A DNA stretch of 64,000 bases from an uncultured Sutterella sp. (GTDB lineage: Bacteria > Pseudomonadota > Gammaproteobacteria > Burkholderiales > Burkholderiaceae_F): the NCBI GenBank assembly GCA_905197905.1, contig CAJKAP010000011.1, forward strand, positions 20,037 through 84,036, given 5' to 3'. The notes under the pieces are model-generated. The model was not told the origin of the DNA and did not search any database. It saw only the letters and a program-made list of their open reading frames with translations. A program made the translations under genes and the position numbers. Shown here one piece after another: positions 1-7,790 of this stretch (position 1 is its first letter; every line of letters begins with the position of its first letter).

Positions 1-156
1 CTCAACGCTGAGCGAGGCGGTGTTTCGGAAGAGGGGATCGTTTTTTCTTCCGGGCACCACAAAATCCATTACCTCAAGCGCTCTCCCGAGAGAAGAGACA
101 GGCGCGATATGGACCTGAATTCCTTCATTTTATACGTATTCACCCTAATTGCCTAG
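1..156 (+). CDS. C-terminal fragment of an unrecognised gene
   Basis: A frame is open from the first base to a TAG at 154-156, giving 51 residues that end in a hydrophobic segment (SFILYVFTLIA). I do not recognise the family. Support for a real gene end comes from the hairpin just downstream, which has a T run on the plus strand as well and so could end a rightward transcript convergent with kdsB. The short length makes chance a real possibility. Confidence 0.35.
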   Translation, partial: LNAERGGVSEEGIVFSSGHHKIHYLKRSPERRDRRDMDLNSFILYVFTLIA

Positions 157-170
157 AGTTGACACAATTA

Positions 171-206
171 AAAAGGCGGAACAGAGTCCGCCTTTCCGTG
201 TTTTTT
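171..206. terminator. Bidirectional intrinsic terminator between kdsB and the left-edge frame
   Basis: A 9-bp perfect stem (AAAGGCGGA / TCCGCCTTT) with a 6-nt loop. Read leftwards (end of kdsB) it is followed directly by TTTTTAATT; read rightwards a T6 run follows after 5 nt. Confidence 0.8.
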
Positions 207-240
207 GCCTAGTTCTTGAGGAGAATTAAAAGTTTCCTTC

Positions 241-1008
241 TTAGGCTTTTTCTTCTGCGAGCACGGCTCGCACACGATCTAAATCCTCTTGCGTGTCGAC
301 ACCAGCCGGAAGATCCGAGTCGAGAATGGCGACCACAATCTTCTTGCCATAGTAGAGCGCGCGGAGTTGCTCTAAGCTTTCAAACTTTTCAATCGGTGCT
401 TGAGCAAGTGTCGGGAATTCCTTTAAGAAACCCACGCGATAAGCGTAGAGCCCCAAGTGATGGTAAGCAGGAAGTCCTGCGGGAAGTCCTACTTCAGAAG
501 ACTTCAAGTAGTCACGAGGCCAAGGCATGGGGGCGCGAGAGAAGGTGAGGGCACGACCCTTCGCATCAATCGTCACCTTCACCACATTGGGGTTTAAGAA
601 GGATTCGACCGAGGTAATCGGGTGCGCAGCGGTTGCGATTGCGCAGTCTGGCGAATCTTCAAGAAGTTTCGCCACTTGCTGAATCACTTCAATGGGCATC
701 AAGGGTTCATCACCCTGAACGTTCACGACAATATCGTCGTCCGAGAGTCCTAAACGCGTCACAGCTTCTGCCAAGCGATCGGTTCCTGTGGGGTGATCGG
801 CTTTGGTCATGATGGTGTTAACGCCATGCTTTTGGCAAGCCTCTTCAACGCGAGGATCGTCAAGCGCCACCACAACGCGCTCGGCACCCGCCAGAGCAGC
901 GCGCTCAGCGACACGCACGACCATGGGCTTGCCGCCAATATCCGCCAGCGGTTTATTCGGCAGACGGCTAGACTTTAAACGTGCAGGGATTAAAACACTA
1001 AAAGACAT
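241..1008 (-). CDS. kdsB: 3-deoxy-manno-octulosonate cytidylyltransferase (CMP-KDO synthetase)
   Basis: Activates KDO with CTP to CMP-KDO in the cytoplasm, the sugar donor for the inner core of lipopolysaccharide. At 255 residues it has the family length. The N-terminal nucleotide-binding signature IPARLKSSRLPNKPL and the metal-site motif NVQGDEP (D100) are both present, and the C-terminal GVDTQEDL motif is intact. The start lies 10 bp after the ycaR stop, with an AAAGAG ribosome-binding site, so the two are co-transcribed. In related bacteria lpxK sits immediately upstream of ycaR; here it lies 6.5 kb away, beyond eptA and three RNase H-like genes. Confidence 0.97.
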   Translation of the reverse strand: MSFSVLIPARLKSSRLPNKPLADIGGKPMVVRVAERAALAGAERVVVALDDPRVEEACQKHGVNTIMTKADHPTGTDRLAEAVTRLGLSDDDIVVNVQGDEPLMPIEVIQQVAKLLEDSPDCAIATAAHPITSVESFLNPNVVKVTIDAKGRALTFSRAPMPWPRDYLKSSEVGLPAGLPAYHHLGLYAYRVGFLKEFPTLAQAPIEKFESLEQLRALYYGKKIVVAILDSDLPAGVDTQEDLDRVRAVLAEEKA

Positions 1009-1018
1009 GATGTGCTCT

Positions 1019-1240
1019 TTATTCGGGTTGCGTCAAAGGCGTGACTTTGCCGCGCCAGGCTTCAACTTCTTCAGCCGTGAGAACGCGAGCACGATCCTTG
1101 ATCATGACAGCAATATCGTTACGAACCTCAAAGGCCAAAGCGCAGCGGTGACAGATGAGTTCTGTGCGAGGCGTTTCGTTTTTCTGCAAACTGCCCTTAC
1201 AGACCGGGCACACCAGCACATCAAAGAAAGATGGTTTCAT
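1019..1240 (-). CDS. ycaR: Trm112/UPF0434 family small zinc protein (YcaR-like)
   Basis: A 73-residue protein with a CPVC and a CHRC pair (residues about 11-14 and 30-33), the predicted zinc-binding knuckles of the Trm112/UPF0434 family. The eukaryotic relative Trm112 is an activator of methyltransferases; the exact role of the bacterial YcaR is not settled. It lies directly before kdsB as in many proteobacteria, which supports the assignment. Confidence 0.9.
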   Translation of the reverse strand: MKPSFFDVLVCPVCKGSLQKNETPRTELICHRCALAFEVRNDIAVMIKDRARVLTAEEVEAWRGKVTPLTQPE

Positions 1241-1771
1241 AAAGAGAATAATGAAATAAAGTCAAAGTAAAGCCACTTCTGGGATCGGGAGCGGGTGAAA
1301 AGGCTCCATAAGAAGTGCGCATTATTGTAAGTCTGCACAGTATAGCGCGAACGAGGCTTTTCTGAGAAAGATAGAGTGCTTTTCCTCGAAGGAAAAGTCA
1401 TCAAATAGAGAAAGCGAGAAAGAGAAAAAGGGGAAAATCGGCAATAAGCATGATGAAAATTGTTAGTAGCAACAAGAGACACTATGAATAAATAAGATAA
1501 AACGGTCTCAAAAGTGACCCTCAAAAAGAGGACTTTTTGTGAAAAAGTTGCGCTTGTAGCGTCAACTTACACAACCAAAGTCCTAACTTTCACGCAAAGA
1601 GTCTCGCCTTTTGCTAGATTTAACGGCGACTCGTCGAGCCTCAACGGCATGAAACGACACAATAAGTGCTCTAGTTTTGTCCAAATAATAATTACTTTTT
1701 ATGTAGCCTCTTATTGCTACCAATAAATTTTTAGAGCATATCCGCCATATTTCTTTTTCTAATTGGCCTAG
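1241..1771. other. 531-bp AT-rich gap between divergent ycaR and eptA
   Basis: No convincing gene: overlapping short frames on both strands lack ribosome-binding sites and family resemblance. It must hold the promoters of ycaR-kdsB (leftward) and eptA (rightward). The stretch before eptA (1690-1760) is very AT-rich. I saw no clear two-component-regulator box, so control of eptA cannot be stated. Confidence 0.5.
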
Positions 1772-3355
1772 ATGAAAAAATATCTTCTTTTTATTGCGCT
1801 TTGGTGGACGATCGTCTTTGATTGGCCCTTCTGGCAAAGTGCTGTTGCCTTCTTCCATGGAGAGCCCAACTGGGGCTTTATTGTGGGCTTAGGCGTTGTA
1901 CTCGGTCTTTTGACGGTGGCTTTTGTACGGCTCCTTGCCTTTTTGCCGTTCCGCGTCTTCCAAGTCATCATGATTCTGCTCACGCTCTGCGGGGCGGGCG
2001 CCTATTGTGGCACCTTGCTCTACGGCGTGCCCATTACCCCAGACATGATGCGAAACGTGTTTGTCACGGATATGCATGAAGCCTCGGGCTACTTCTCCTT
2101 GAAGACGATCGGGATGTTCCTCTTTGCGTCGCTGCCGCCTGTGTTAGCCACGCTTTTCTTGGCGCGTCCCATTCCGAAAATGCGTTGGCGCGCTCTGAAG
2201 GGGATTGGTCTGATTGTGGCCTCGATTGTCTTAGCGCTGGGATTTGCCGCGATCAACTTCCAGTTGGGCGCGGGCTTTATTCGCACCAATAAGATTGCGC
2301 GCTACTACATTGCGCCATTCAACGTGATTGCTTCGACGTACCGCACCTTCTTTGAAGATGAGGATCCCGAAGCGCGTACGGTGCGCGACATTGTGGATCA
2401 GCACCCAGAGATGACGGTGAAGTCTGATCGCCCCACGCTCTTCTTATTAGTGGTGGGGGAAACCACGCGCGCTGCGAACTGGGAATTAAATGGCTATAAG
2501 CGCGAAACAACGCCTAACTTAAAGAAGATCCCGGAACTCATTAATTTCCAAAACGCGGTTTCCTGCGGCACCAGTACGGACGTCTCAGTCCCTTGCATGT
2601 TTAGCCGAGTGGGACGTCACGACTATGATCGTGAACGTATTTTGAGTGAAGAACCCTTACCCTCGCTTCTCGCCCGTGCGGGATTCCAGGTCGAATGGAT
2701 TGATAACCAGTCGGGCTGCAAGGGGGCGTGCTACAACGTACCAGAACGTAAAGTGATCAAGGTTCCAGAAGATTGCCCCAATGATCGTTGTTTTGACGAT
2801 GCGTTCTTTAACGAAGTCGATACCGCGATCAAGAATGCCACAGCGGATAAACCCACCGTGTTAGTGCTCCACATGATGGGTGCTCATGGTCCCGCTTACT
2901 ATGCTCGCTCGCCTGAGAGTGACAAGCTCTTTAAGCCTGAATGCCATGATGCGGACTTGAGCAGCTGCTCCAAGGAAAGTATTGTGAATGCGTACGACAA
3001 TTCGGTGCGCAACACGGATCGTGTACTGGCAGGTTTGATTGAGCGTTTGAGTGCCGCGAAAGACATGAATACAGCGCTCTATTACGTATCGGACCATGGT
3101 GAAAGTTTGGGTGAAGACGGACTTTATTTGCACGGGATGCCGTACTTGGTGGCCCCCTCTGTGCAAAAGGAAGTCCCGATGGTGATGTGGTTCTCGCCAG
3201 AATTCATCAAGACCTATTCGGTCAACGTAGATGAAATCAAAGCGAAAGCGCAAAACGACAAGGTTTCGCACGACAATCTCTATCACACTATGATGGGCTT
3301 GTTAGGTGTCAAAGGCAGTACCTACGAGAGTAAGTATGACTTGAACGCGAAATAG
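1772..3355 (+). CDS. eptA: Lipid A phosphoethanolamine transferase, EptA/MCR family
   Basis: Inner-membrane enzyme that moves phosphoethanolamine from phosphatidylethanolamine to lipid A, lowering its negative charge and typically reducing polymyxin binding. The 527-residue protein has about five N-terminal membrane segments (residues 5-175) and a periplasmic sulfatase-fold domain. Catalytic and zinc residues can be placed by comparison with MCR-1: E230 in GETTR, nucleophile T269 in CGTST, H372 in MGAHGP, and D441-H442 in SDHGE. The cysteine pair C265/C275 flanking the nucleophile matches an MCR disulfide. No strong ribosome-binding site precedes the ATG. It is monocistronic, ended by the terminator at 3387. 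Sequence alone cannot separate an intrinsic EptA from a mobile MCR ancestor; nothing mobile adjoins it. Confidence 0.94.
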   Translation: MKKYLLFIALWWTIVFDWPFWQSAVAFFHGEPNWGFIVGLGVVLGLLTVAFVRLLAFLPFRVFQVIMILLTLCGAGAYCGTLLYGVPITPDMMRNVFVTDMHEASGYFSLKTIGMFLFASLPPVLATLFLARPIPKMRWRALKGIGLIVASIVLALGFAAINFQLGAGFIRTNKIARYYIAPFNVIASTYRTFFEDEDPEARTVRDIVDQHPEMTVKSDRPTLFLLVVGETTRAANWELNGYKRETTPNLKKIPELINFQNAVSCGTSTDVSVPCMFSRVGRHDYDRERILSEEPLPSLLARAGFQVEWIDNQSGCKGACYNVPERKVIKVPEDCPNDRCFDDAFFNEVDTAIKNATADKPTVLVLHMMGAHGPAYYARSPESDKLFKPECHDADLSSCSKESIVNAYDNSVRNTDRVLAGLIERLSAAKDMNTALYYVSDHGESLGEDGLYLHGMPYLVAPSVQKEVPMVMWFSPEFIKTYSVNVDEIKAKAQNDKVSHDNLYHTMMGLLGVKGSTYESKYDLNAK

Positions 3356-3386
3356 TCTTCGCGTCGCGAGTTCTTTCAAAGAAAAT

Positions 3387-3425
3387 GGTCGGTCATTCCA
3401 CAATGGGAAGACCGACCTTTTTTCT
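3387..3425. terminator. Bidirectional terminator between eptA and the first RNase H-like gene
   Basis: An 8-bp stem (GGTCGGTC / GACCGACC), extended internally by TTCC/GGAA, followed by T6CTT on the plus strand and ATTTTCTTT on the minus strand. It separates two convergent genes. Confidence 0.9.
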
Positions 3426-4747
3426 TATGGCTGCTCTTTCTCAGTGTTTTCTGTTGCGTAGCTCTTTTCCAAGATTTTGAGAGAGCTTTCTGCGATGGCA
3501 TAAGCCTTGTCTTTGTAAGGCAATTCACCTCGATTCTTTCGTGCGGCATTGCTGTCCTTGAGGTGTGTGCCCACGAAGCAAGTCAGGATGAAGAACTGAT
3601 ACAACCGCAATTTACCTCTCTGTAGCGTCACGGTGAGGTGCCCATGGCGGCAATAAAGGTCTTTGAGGAAAACGAGTCTCTTTTGAAAAGCTGTTTTCGG
3701 CGCAACTTTGCCTCGAAGAATCTTGACCGCTTCTTCACTGTCGGTAAACAAACGAAGCCAGGTGATTTTTTTCAATATGGCTAAATTGAGAGCCAGGGCC
3801 ATGCTCCAACATTTAGCGTCAAGAAGAGCGTGTTGAGTTGTTTGCAGACAACGTGGAGAGTCAAAGAAGTCCATTGAGCCGCCGTTTGTGTATATAGAAA
3901 CCATAGCGCCCAAGGATTCTCGACCTTCAGCGATTGGCTGATGAGCACCATCGCAAAAGGCCCACATCTCGTTTTTATAGAGTTGCGGCAAGGGCTCTGA
4001 AAACACATTGATACGTTCCTCGATATTTGACTCCGAGAGATAGAGACTGGTCACGAGCATCGATTTCCCAACGCTGATGACCATTTCAGGTTCGTAAGCA
4101 AACAGAGGGCCTGGCAGCGATTTTGTGTGTGCTCGCAAGTAGTTGCTAGCACCGAGCAGACTAAGGAAGCCTCGCTTCGAGAAACCCGCCTTTGTCTGGA
4201 AGTTACGAGGCTCTTTGCGGCGAAAAATATTGCGAACCTCCCACACGTCATCGCTCTTATGCACATAGCAAAGAGGAGCGAAGGTTTTTGGCAAATTTGC
4301 GCCACTGAACGTTGGATTCTCCAAAAACTGAAGAACTTCTCCAGGCAATCGGCAAGAAAAAATTTCCATCCCAGGAATCGTGGCGAGTTCCGAGGCGTAA
4401 GAAGGACCATCGACGATAAGGCACAAACCGTTTCCAGTTGCGCAAAAGAAGATTTGATTTTCATAAGGACGATCAAGGTCAATCTCGAGAAAGTCAAAGC
4501 AGTCCTTTAAGGACGTGAAATCCATAAAAGAAACCTCCTCCTTCTGCTCATCAGAAGCCTCGAGAGAGAATTCTTTGAAGTGTTTAACGGCCATCTCTTC
4601 GATGGAGAAAATGTAGATTTTTTCTGGCGTAAAAACGCCATATAACGGCGCTTGAGAAGCTCCCTTTAAAGGTAGAACGATCAAAAATTCGATCTTTCGG
4701 CGGGAAGGCGGGGGAAGGATGGTTTGGAGGAGGTTCTTAGTCGCCAT
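3425..4747 (-). CDS. Diverged RNase H-like/viroplasmin-like protein, copy 1 (active site incomplete)
   Basis: A 440-residue protein sharing its architecture with the genes at 5055 and 6355. The N-terminal half contains small viroplasmin-like units (one around residues 33-60, another around 97-130); the C-terminal part resembles RNase HI. The first catalytic Asp (MWAFCDGA, D266) and the third (LFTDSE, D336) remain, but the position of the catalytic Glu is Lys (DAKCW, K312) and the final His/Asp segment is unrecognisable, so nuclease activity is doubtful. ATG at 4747 has GAGAGAA upstream. A TATACT -10-like hexamer lies at 4783-4788 (minus strand), suggesting its own promoter. Function unknown; a nucleic-acid-binding role is inference. 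Confidence 0.75.
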   Translation of the reverse strand: MATKNLLQTILPPPSRRKIEFLIVLPLKGASQAPLYGVFTPEKIYIFSIEEMAVKHFKEFSLEASDEQKEEVSFMDFTSLKDCFDFLEIDLDRPYENQIFFCATGNGLCLIVDGPSYASELATIPGMEIFSCRLPGEVLQFLENPTFSGANLPKTFAPLCYVHKSDDVWEVRNIFRRKEPRNFQTKAGFSKRGFLSLLGASNYLRAHTKSLPGPLFAYEPEMVISVGKSMLVTSLYLSESNIEERINVFSEPLPQLYKNEMWAFCDGAHQPIAEGRESLGAMVSIYTNGGSMDFFDSPRCLQTTQHALLDAKCWSMALALNLAILKKITWLRLFTDSEEAVKILRGKVAPKTAFQKRLVFLKDLYCRHGHLTVTLQRGKLRLYQFFILTCFVGTHLKDSNAARKNRGELPYKDKAYAIAESSLKILEKSYATENTEKEQP

Positions 4748-5054
4748 GATTTTCTCTCAACAGTTAAGGATCGTATGTAGAGAGTATAGCAAAGATCATG
4801 TGAAGATGAGATAAACTTTAGTAGATACTAGAAAGATCTACTAAAGTTCGAGTTAATTTCAATAAAAGCATATAAATCATAGTATTTGATAGAGTTAATT
4901 GGTTTTTGTGGTTATGTTGTTTATTAGAGTAATATACCATATATTGGTTAATGACTTGGAAAGATTCAAAGGACTAGTTTTGAGAAAATTAAAAGATCAT
5001 ATTGAGAGATTATTCATATCTAGACACTCATAACCTTACCGTCTAACTTGAGCA
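4748..5054 (-). promoter_or_regulatory. AT-rich intergenic region with 13-bp inverted repeat
   Basis: 307 bp, markedly AT-rich, between RNase H-like copies 1 and 2. It holds a perfect inverted repeat, AACTTTAGTAGAT at 4814-4826 and its complement at 4836-4848, with a 9-nt loop. The repeat lacks a good T run, so it may be an operator or an mRNA hairpin rather than a terminator. A -10-like TATACT for copy 1 lies about 36 bp before its start. No gene seen. Confidence 0.5.
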
Positions 5055-6278
5055 TTAAACAGTGTGATGATCGTGCCTTGGTGACGTTTCAATCGTGGTC
5101 CAATGCTCTTGGGCTAGACGGTCGACTTCTTCATTTTCTGTGATGCCAGCATGCCCCCTCAAATGCGTGATGATCAAGGATCCGCTACGGCAAAACTCTT
5201 CCACCATATCTACCAATCGGACTTGAATAGGCGTCTGAGGATGAGTCTTCTTGAGAACGAGCGAAAGAAGAGCCAAGCAGTCGGTAAAGATGTGGAGTGT
5301 CGTTTTCTTGTAGAGCATTGCTTCAAATAGCGCTCCAATGGCCGCTCGGCTTTCCGCATCAAGCGAGCCTTGCGGACCATTATTGGTTTCGCAATGTATG
5401 ACAAATTCGCTCAGTCCGTTGGCAAACACTTTTTTCACGTGAAGTCTAGCAGCGGCAACAATGACGCGATAACAAGTTCCAGGTTTATAGCTTCCGTCGG
5501 TGAAAGCCCACATTGATTTGAAATCTAAGTTAGCGAGGCCATAAGTGATGCACTGGTTAATTAAAGCAATATCTTCAGATTGAACCTTCGTCGTATAAAG
5601 AGAAGGCGCTACGCTTTGAATGATTTCAATGCCTTGAGGAAGTAAGGACTCCTCTAAAAGCGAAAGCTGCTCTGGAGAGCATTCTTGGGCGAGAGCTTTA
5701 TGGGAAAAATAAAGCGCAGGTGAATTGTCCTTCTTTAATTCAAAAATAGGCGTGCTTTCAGAATTGGAAACCACGCTATTCTGTTCAATCGTTGCTTCGC
5801 TAGGTGGTGTTTCCATTTGAGTGTTGCCTTTATTGGTTTTGTTCTTGGATGTTGAATGCCACTTTCCAGCGGGCCCGAAAAACGCAATGAGTTTCTGAGG
5901 GGCTTGCACGGTTTTAAATTGCGCGCTGGGACTCTTTTCTCGAAAATTCTTTGCGCTCTTTTTGTCTGAGAAAACATACTTTTGTTTATCCAGAGAGAAG
6001 CAATAGAACTTAGTGCCATGAAAAGAGTTTCTGAGATTAATTCCTAAGGCACGAAAGGCGTCTCTGGGCGATGAGAACATTTGCTCGTGAACAGGACCTT
6101 TTGTCTTATGGTCTTGTTTAAGCATGGCAGAGTAATGTCGGGCCTCGCCAACAGAACTCAGCAAAAAGGCCTTCTCGGAAGAGGTCACACAATAGACTGT
6201 CGTTTGCGATCGCGGGCTTTTTCGATGAAGGTGAAGCGTTATTTCAGTGATAGCAGTAGGAGAAGTGGTGGCGGTCAT
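5055..6278 (-). CDS. RNase H-domain protein with viroplasmin-like N-terminus, copy 2 (active site intact)
   Basis: A 407-residue protein. Its C-terminal domain (about 255-395) has the full RNase HI set: D261 in FTDGSY, E309 in DAESRAAIGAL, D333 in IFTDC, H376 in RGHAG and D386 in EVDRLAQ. Such domains cut the RNA strand of RNA-DNA hybrids. Residues 89-125 (FYCFSLDKQKYVF...) resemble the viroplasmin domain found at the N-terminus of many RNases H1, and a related unit occurs near residue 28; a polar linker (about 140-180) follows. The ATG at 6278 (GGAAC upstream) is preferred over a TTG four codons earlier. This is the only one of the three neighbours likely to be catalytic. Biological role unknown. 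Confidence 0.82.
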   Translation of the reverse strand: MTATTSPTAITEITLHLHRKSPRSQTTVYCVTSSEKAFLLSSVGEARHYSAMLKQDHKTKGPVHEQMFSSPRDAFRALGINLRNSFHGTKFYCFSLDKQKYVFSDKKSAKNFREKSPSAQFKTVQAPQKLIAFFGPAGKWHSTSKNKTNKGNTQMETPPSEATIEQNSVVSNSESTPIFELKKDNSPALYFSHKALAQECSPEQLSLLEESLLPQGIEIIQSVAPSLYTTKVQSEDIALINQCITYGLANLDFKSMWAFTDGSYKPGTCYRVIVAAARLHVKKVFANGLSEFVIHCETNNGPQGSLDAESRAAIGALFEAMLYKKTTLHIFTDCLALLSLVLKKTHPQTPIQVRLVDMVEEFCRSGSLIITHLRGHAGITENEEVDRLAQEHWTTIETSPRHDHHTV

Positions 6279-6305
6279 AAAATGTTCCAAGTTTGGTCGG
6301 TCGTG

Positions 6306-6338
6306 TAAAAAGTAAGGCTCTCGTTTCTGAGAGCCTTA
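6306..6338 (-). terminator. Intrinsic terminator of RNase H-like copy 3
   Basis: Stem TAAGGCTCTC / GAGAGCCTTA with a 6-nt loop, then TTTTT on the minus strand. It lies between copies 3 and 2, so each copy is probably transcribed separately. Confidence 0.85.
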
Positions 6339-6354
6339 TTCCTAAAACGCGTTG

Positions 6355-7641
6355 TTAGGATAAAAGACCAGTCGCTTCTCTTTTCCAATAAACGCTTTCA
6401 ATACGCTCGGCAGAGTCATTTCTAACCAACTCTCCCAACATGGCTGCTTGTTGCATTTGCGCCATCGCTTCAGGCTCTACGTACGTCATGATGCAGTAGC
6501 AATGTATTTGGGCCATCTCCTTGAGCCTTTGCAAAAGGAGTTGTTGGCTTCGATAAACGTGTGCATTGGAGCTATTGGGGCGCATATTGCCCTTAATGAG
6601 CTCGAAAACACTTGGGCTATTGAAAAATAGCCGAATGACGGGCTTATGGTGTACAAGCGAGTCAGTGAGACCAATCCTTGTTGCCACTACACCAGAGTGC
6701 AGTTCGACGTTTTGTTCGTCGTACTGAGCAAAAGACTGGCTTAGTGCTTGATAGCTGGTGCTGGTATAGATGAGTTCGGTGAAGGCCATCCGTTCGCCTT
6801 GGTAGCTAGCATTCGCAAAGCACCACAAAGTACGATCGTCTAAGCGGTAGAGCTCCTTTTTGACCACTTCATCGATATCGTCGATATGGACTTCTTCCCG
6901 GGGTTGAATTCTCGTGAGGCAAAAAGAGCCGTTAACGACTTCAACCGTTTCCGAGAGGTTCGGGAAAAGCTTCAAGTCAGGAAGCCCATTCTTGAGATTT
7001 ACATAGTCCTCGGCCACTTCCTTGCTAGCGCAGGGCGTGATTTTGATGCTGGGATCCGCCTCAAGCAGTATAAGCGCGTCGGCAGAGAGCTCATCTGTGG
7101 TGATGGTTTCTCCGTGTGCCTCAATAACATAGTAGGAGGGCTCAGAAGCGCTCAGTCCTTGAGGAGCCTCCTCTTTCGTGAGGCGCAGAAGTTCGCGCGG
7201 CAATTGGTGCGTTTCACAAATGCGCTGGAAAGACTTCGGCGCAAAACGCTTCGCTTCTTCTTGAGAGGTGAAAATGCCTCGACTCTTTCCCTTCACGAGG
7301 CAATAAAACGTGGTATTGCCTTGTGGGGCGTCTAACTTAATCCCAAAGGTATGAAGTGCTTCGCGCAGGGACGGTACCGAAAAATACGGAATCTTGGTGT
7401 CTTCTGACGCATTTCGCAGTAGAGATTGACGACGAGCGTCTGCCTCGTACTTCGAGGAGAAGATATCAATCGCTTCGCGGGAAAGCACGCAGTGAAGATC
7501 TCCCGAGAGCGTATTGCTATCGGAAAGATGGATGTGCAGATTGAGTTTCCGTGGCTGGAAAGGTAACGTCGTGTATGCCTTAATGGTAGCAAGCACGAGT
7601 TGAATATGCGTTAAAGACTGGTCAACTGACATAGACGACAT
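6355..7641 (-). CDS. Degenerate RNase H-like/viroplasmin-like protein, copy 3 (catalytic acids replaced)
   Basis: A 428-residue paralogue of the genes at 3425 and 5055. Residues about 110-145 (FYCLVKGKSRGIFTS...) are the clearest viroplasmin-like unit of the trio. In the C-terminal RNase H-like region the framework is retained (TLWCFANASY; RLFFNSPS) but the first and third catalytic Asp are both Asn (N277, N341), and the Glu position appears to be Gly317. Replacement at every site argues for loss of cleavage with possible retention of nucleic-acid binding. The ATG at 7641 has GAGG 5 nt upstream and is preferred to a TTG ten codons earlier. A TATAGT -10-like element lies further upstream near 7680. 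Confidence 0.75.
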   Translation of the reverse strand: MSSMSVDQSLTHIQLVLATIKAYTTLPFQPRKLNLHIHLSDSNTLSGDLHCVLSREAIDIFSSKYEADARRQSLLRNASEDTKIPYFSVPSLREALHTFGIKLDAPQGNTTFYCLVKGKSRGIFTSQEEAKRFAPKSFQRICETHQLPRELLRLTKEEAPQGLSASEPSYYVIEAHGETITTDELSADALILLEADPSIKITPCASKEVAEDYVNLKNGLPDLKLFPNLSETVEVVNGSFCLTRIQPREEVHIDDIDEVVKKELYRLDDRTLWCFANASYQGERMAFTELIYTSTSYQALSQSFAQYDEQNVELHSGVVATRIGLTDSLVHHKPVIRLFFNSPSVFELIKGNMRPNSSNAHVYRSQQLLLQRLKEMAQIHCYCIMTYVEPEAMAQMQQAAMLGELVRNDSAERIESVYWKREATGLLS

Positions 7642-7724
7642 AGACACCTCAATCGAGTTTTTTGAGATCAAGTGTCGATACTATACTACATATTTTTGAC
7701 GTTGACTAGTGGGACTTTTTGACT

Positions 7725-7758
7725 GAAAAAAGAGGATATCTCCTTTCAGATATCCTCT
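7725..7758 (-). terminator. Intrinsic terminator of lpxK
   Basis: Perfect 11-bp stem AGAGGATATCT / AGATATCCTCT with a 6-nt loop, followed by TTTTTT on the minus strand. It uncouples lpxK from the downstream RNase H-like genes. Confidence 0.92.
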
Positions 7759-7790
7759 CTATTAAACCACATAATTTATATGCTTTCAAA

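Noticed and set aside
4748..5054. CRISPR-like repeat in the AT-rich gap
   Set aside because: Only one inverted repeat occurs; there is no series of spaced direct repeats here or elsewhere in the window.
1241..7790. Genomic island boundaries or insertion sequence around eptA and the RNase H-like genes
   Set aside because: No transposase, integrase, tRNA target or flanking direct repeat could be found, so only a synteny break is claimed.
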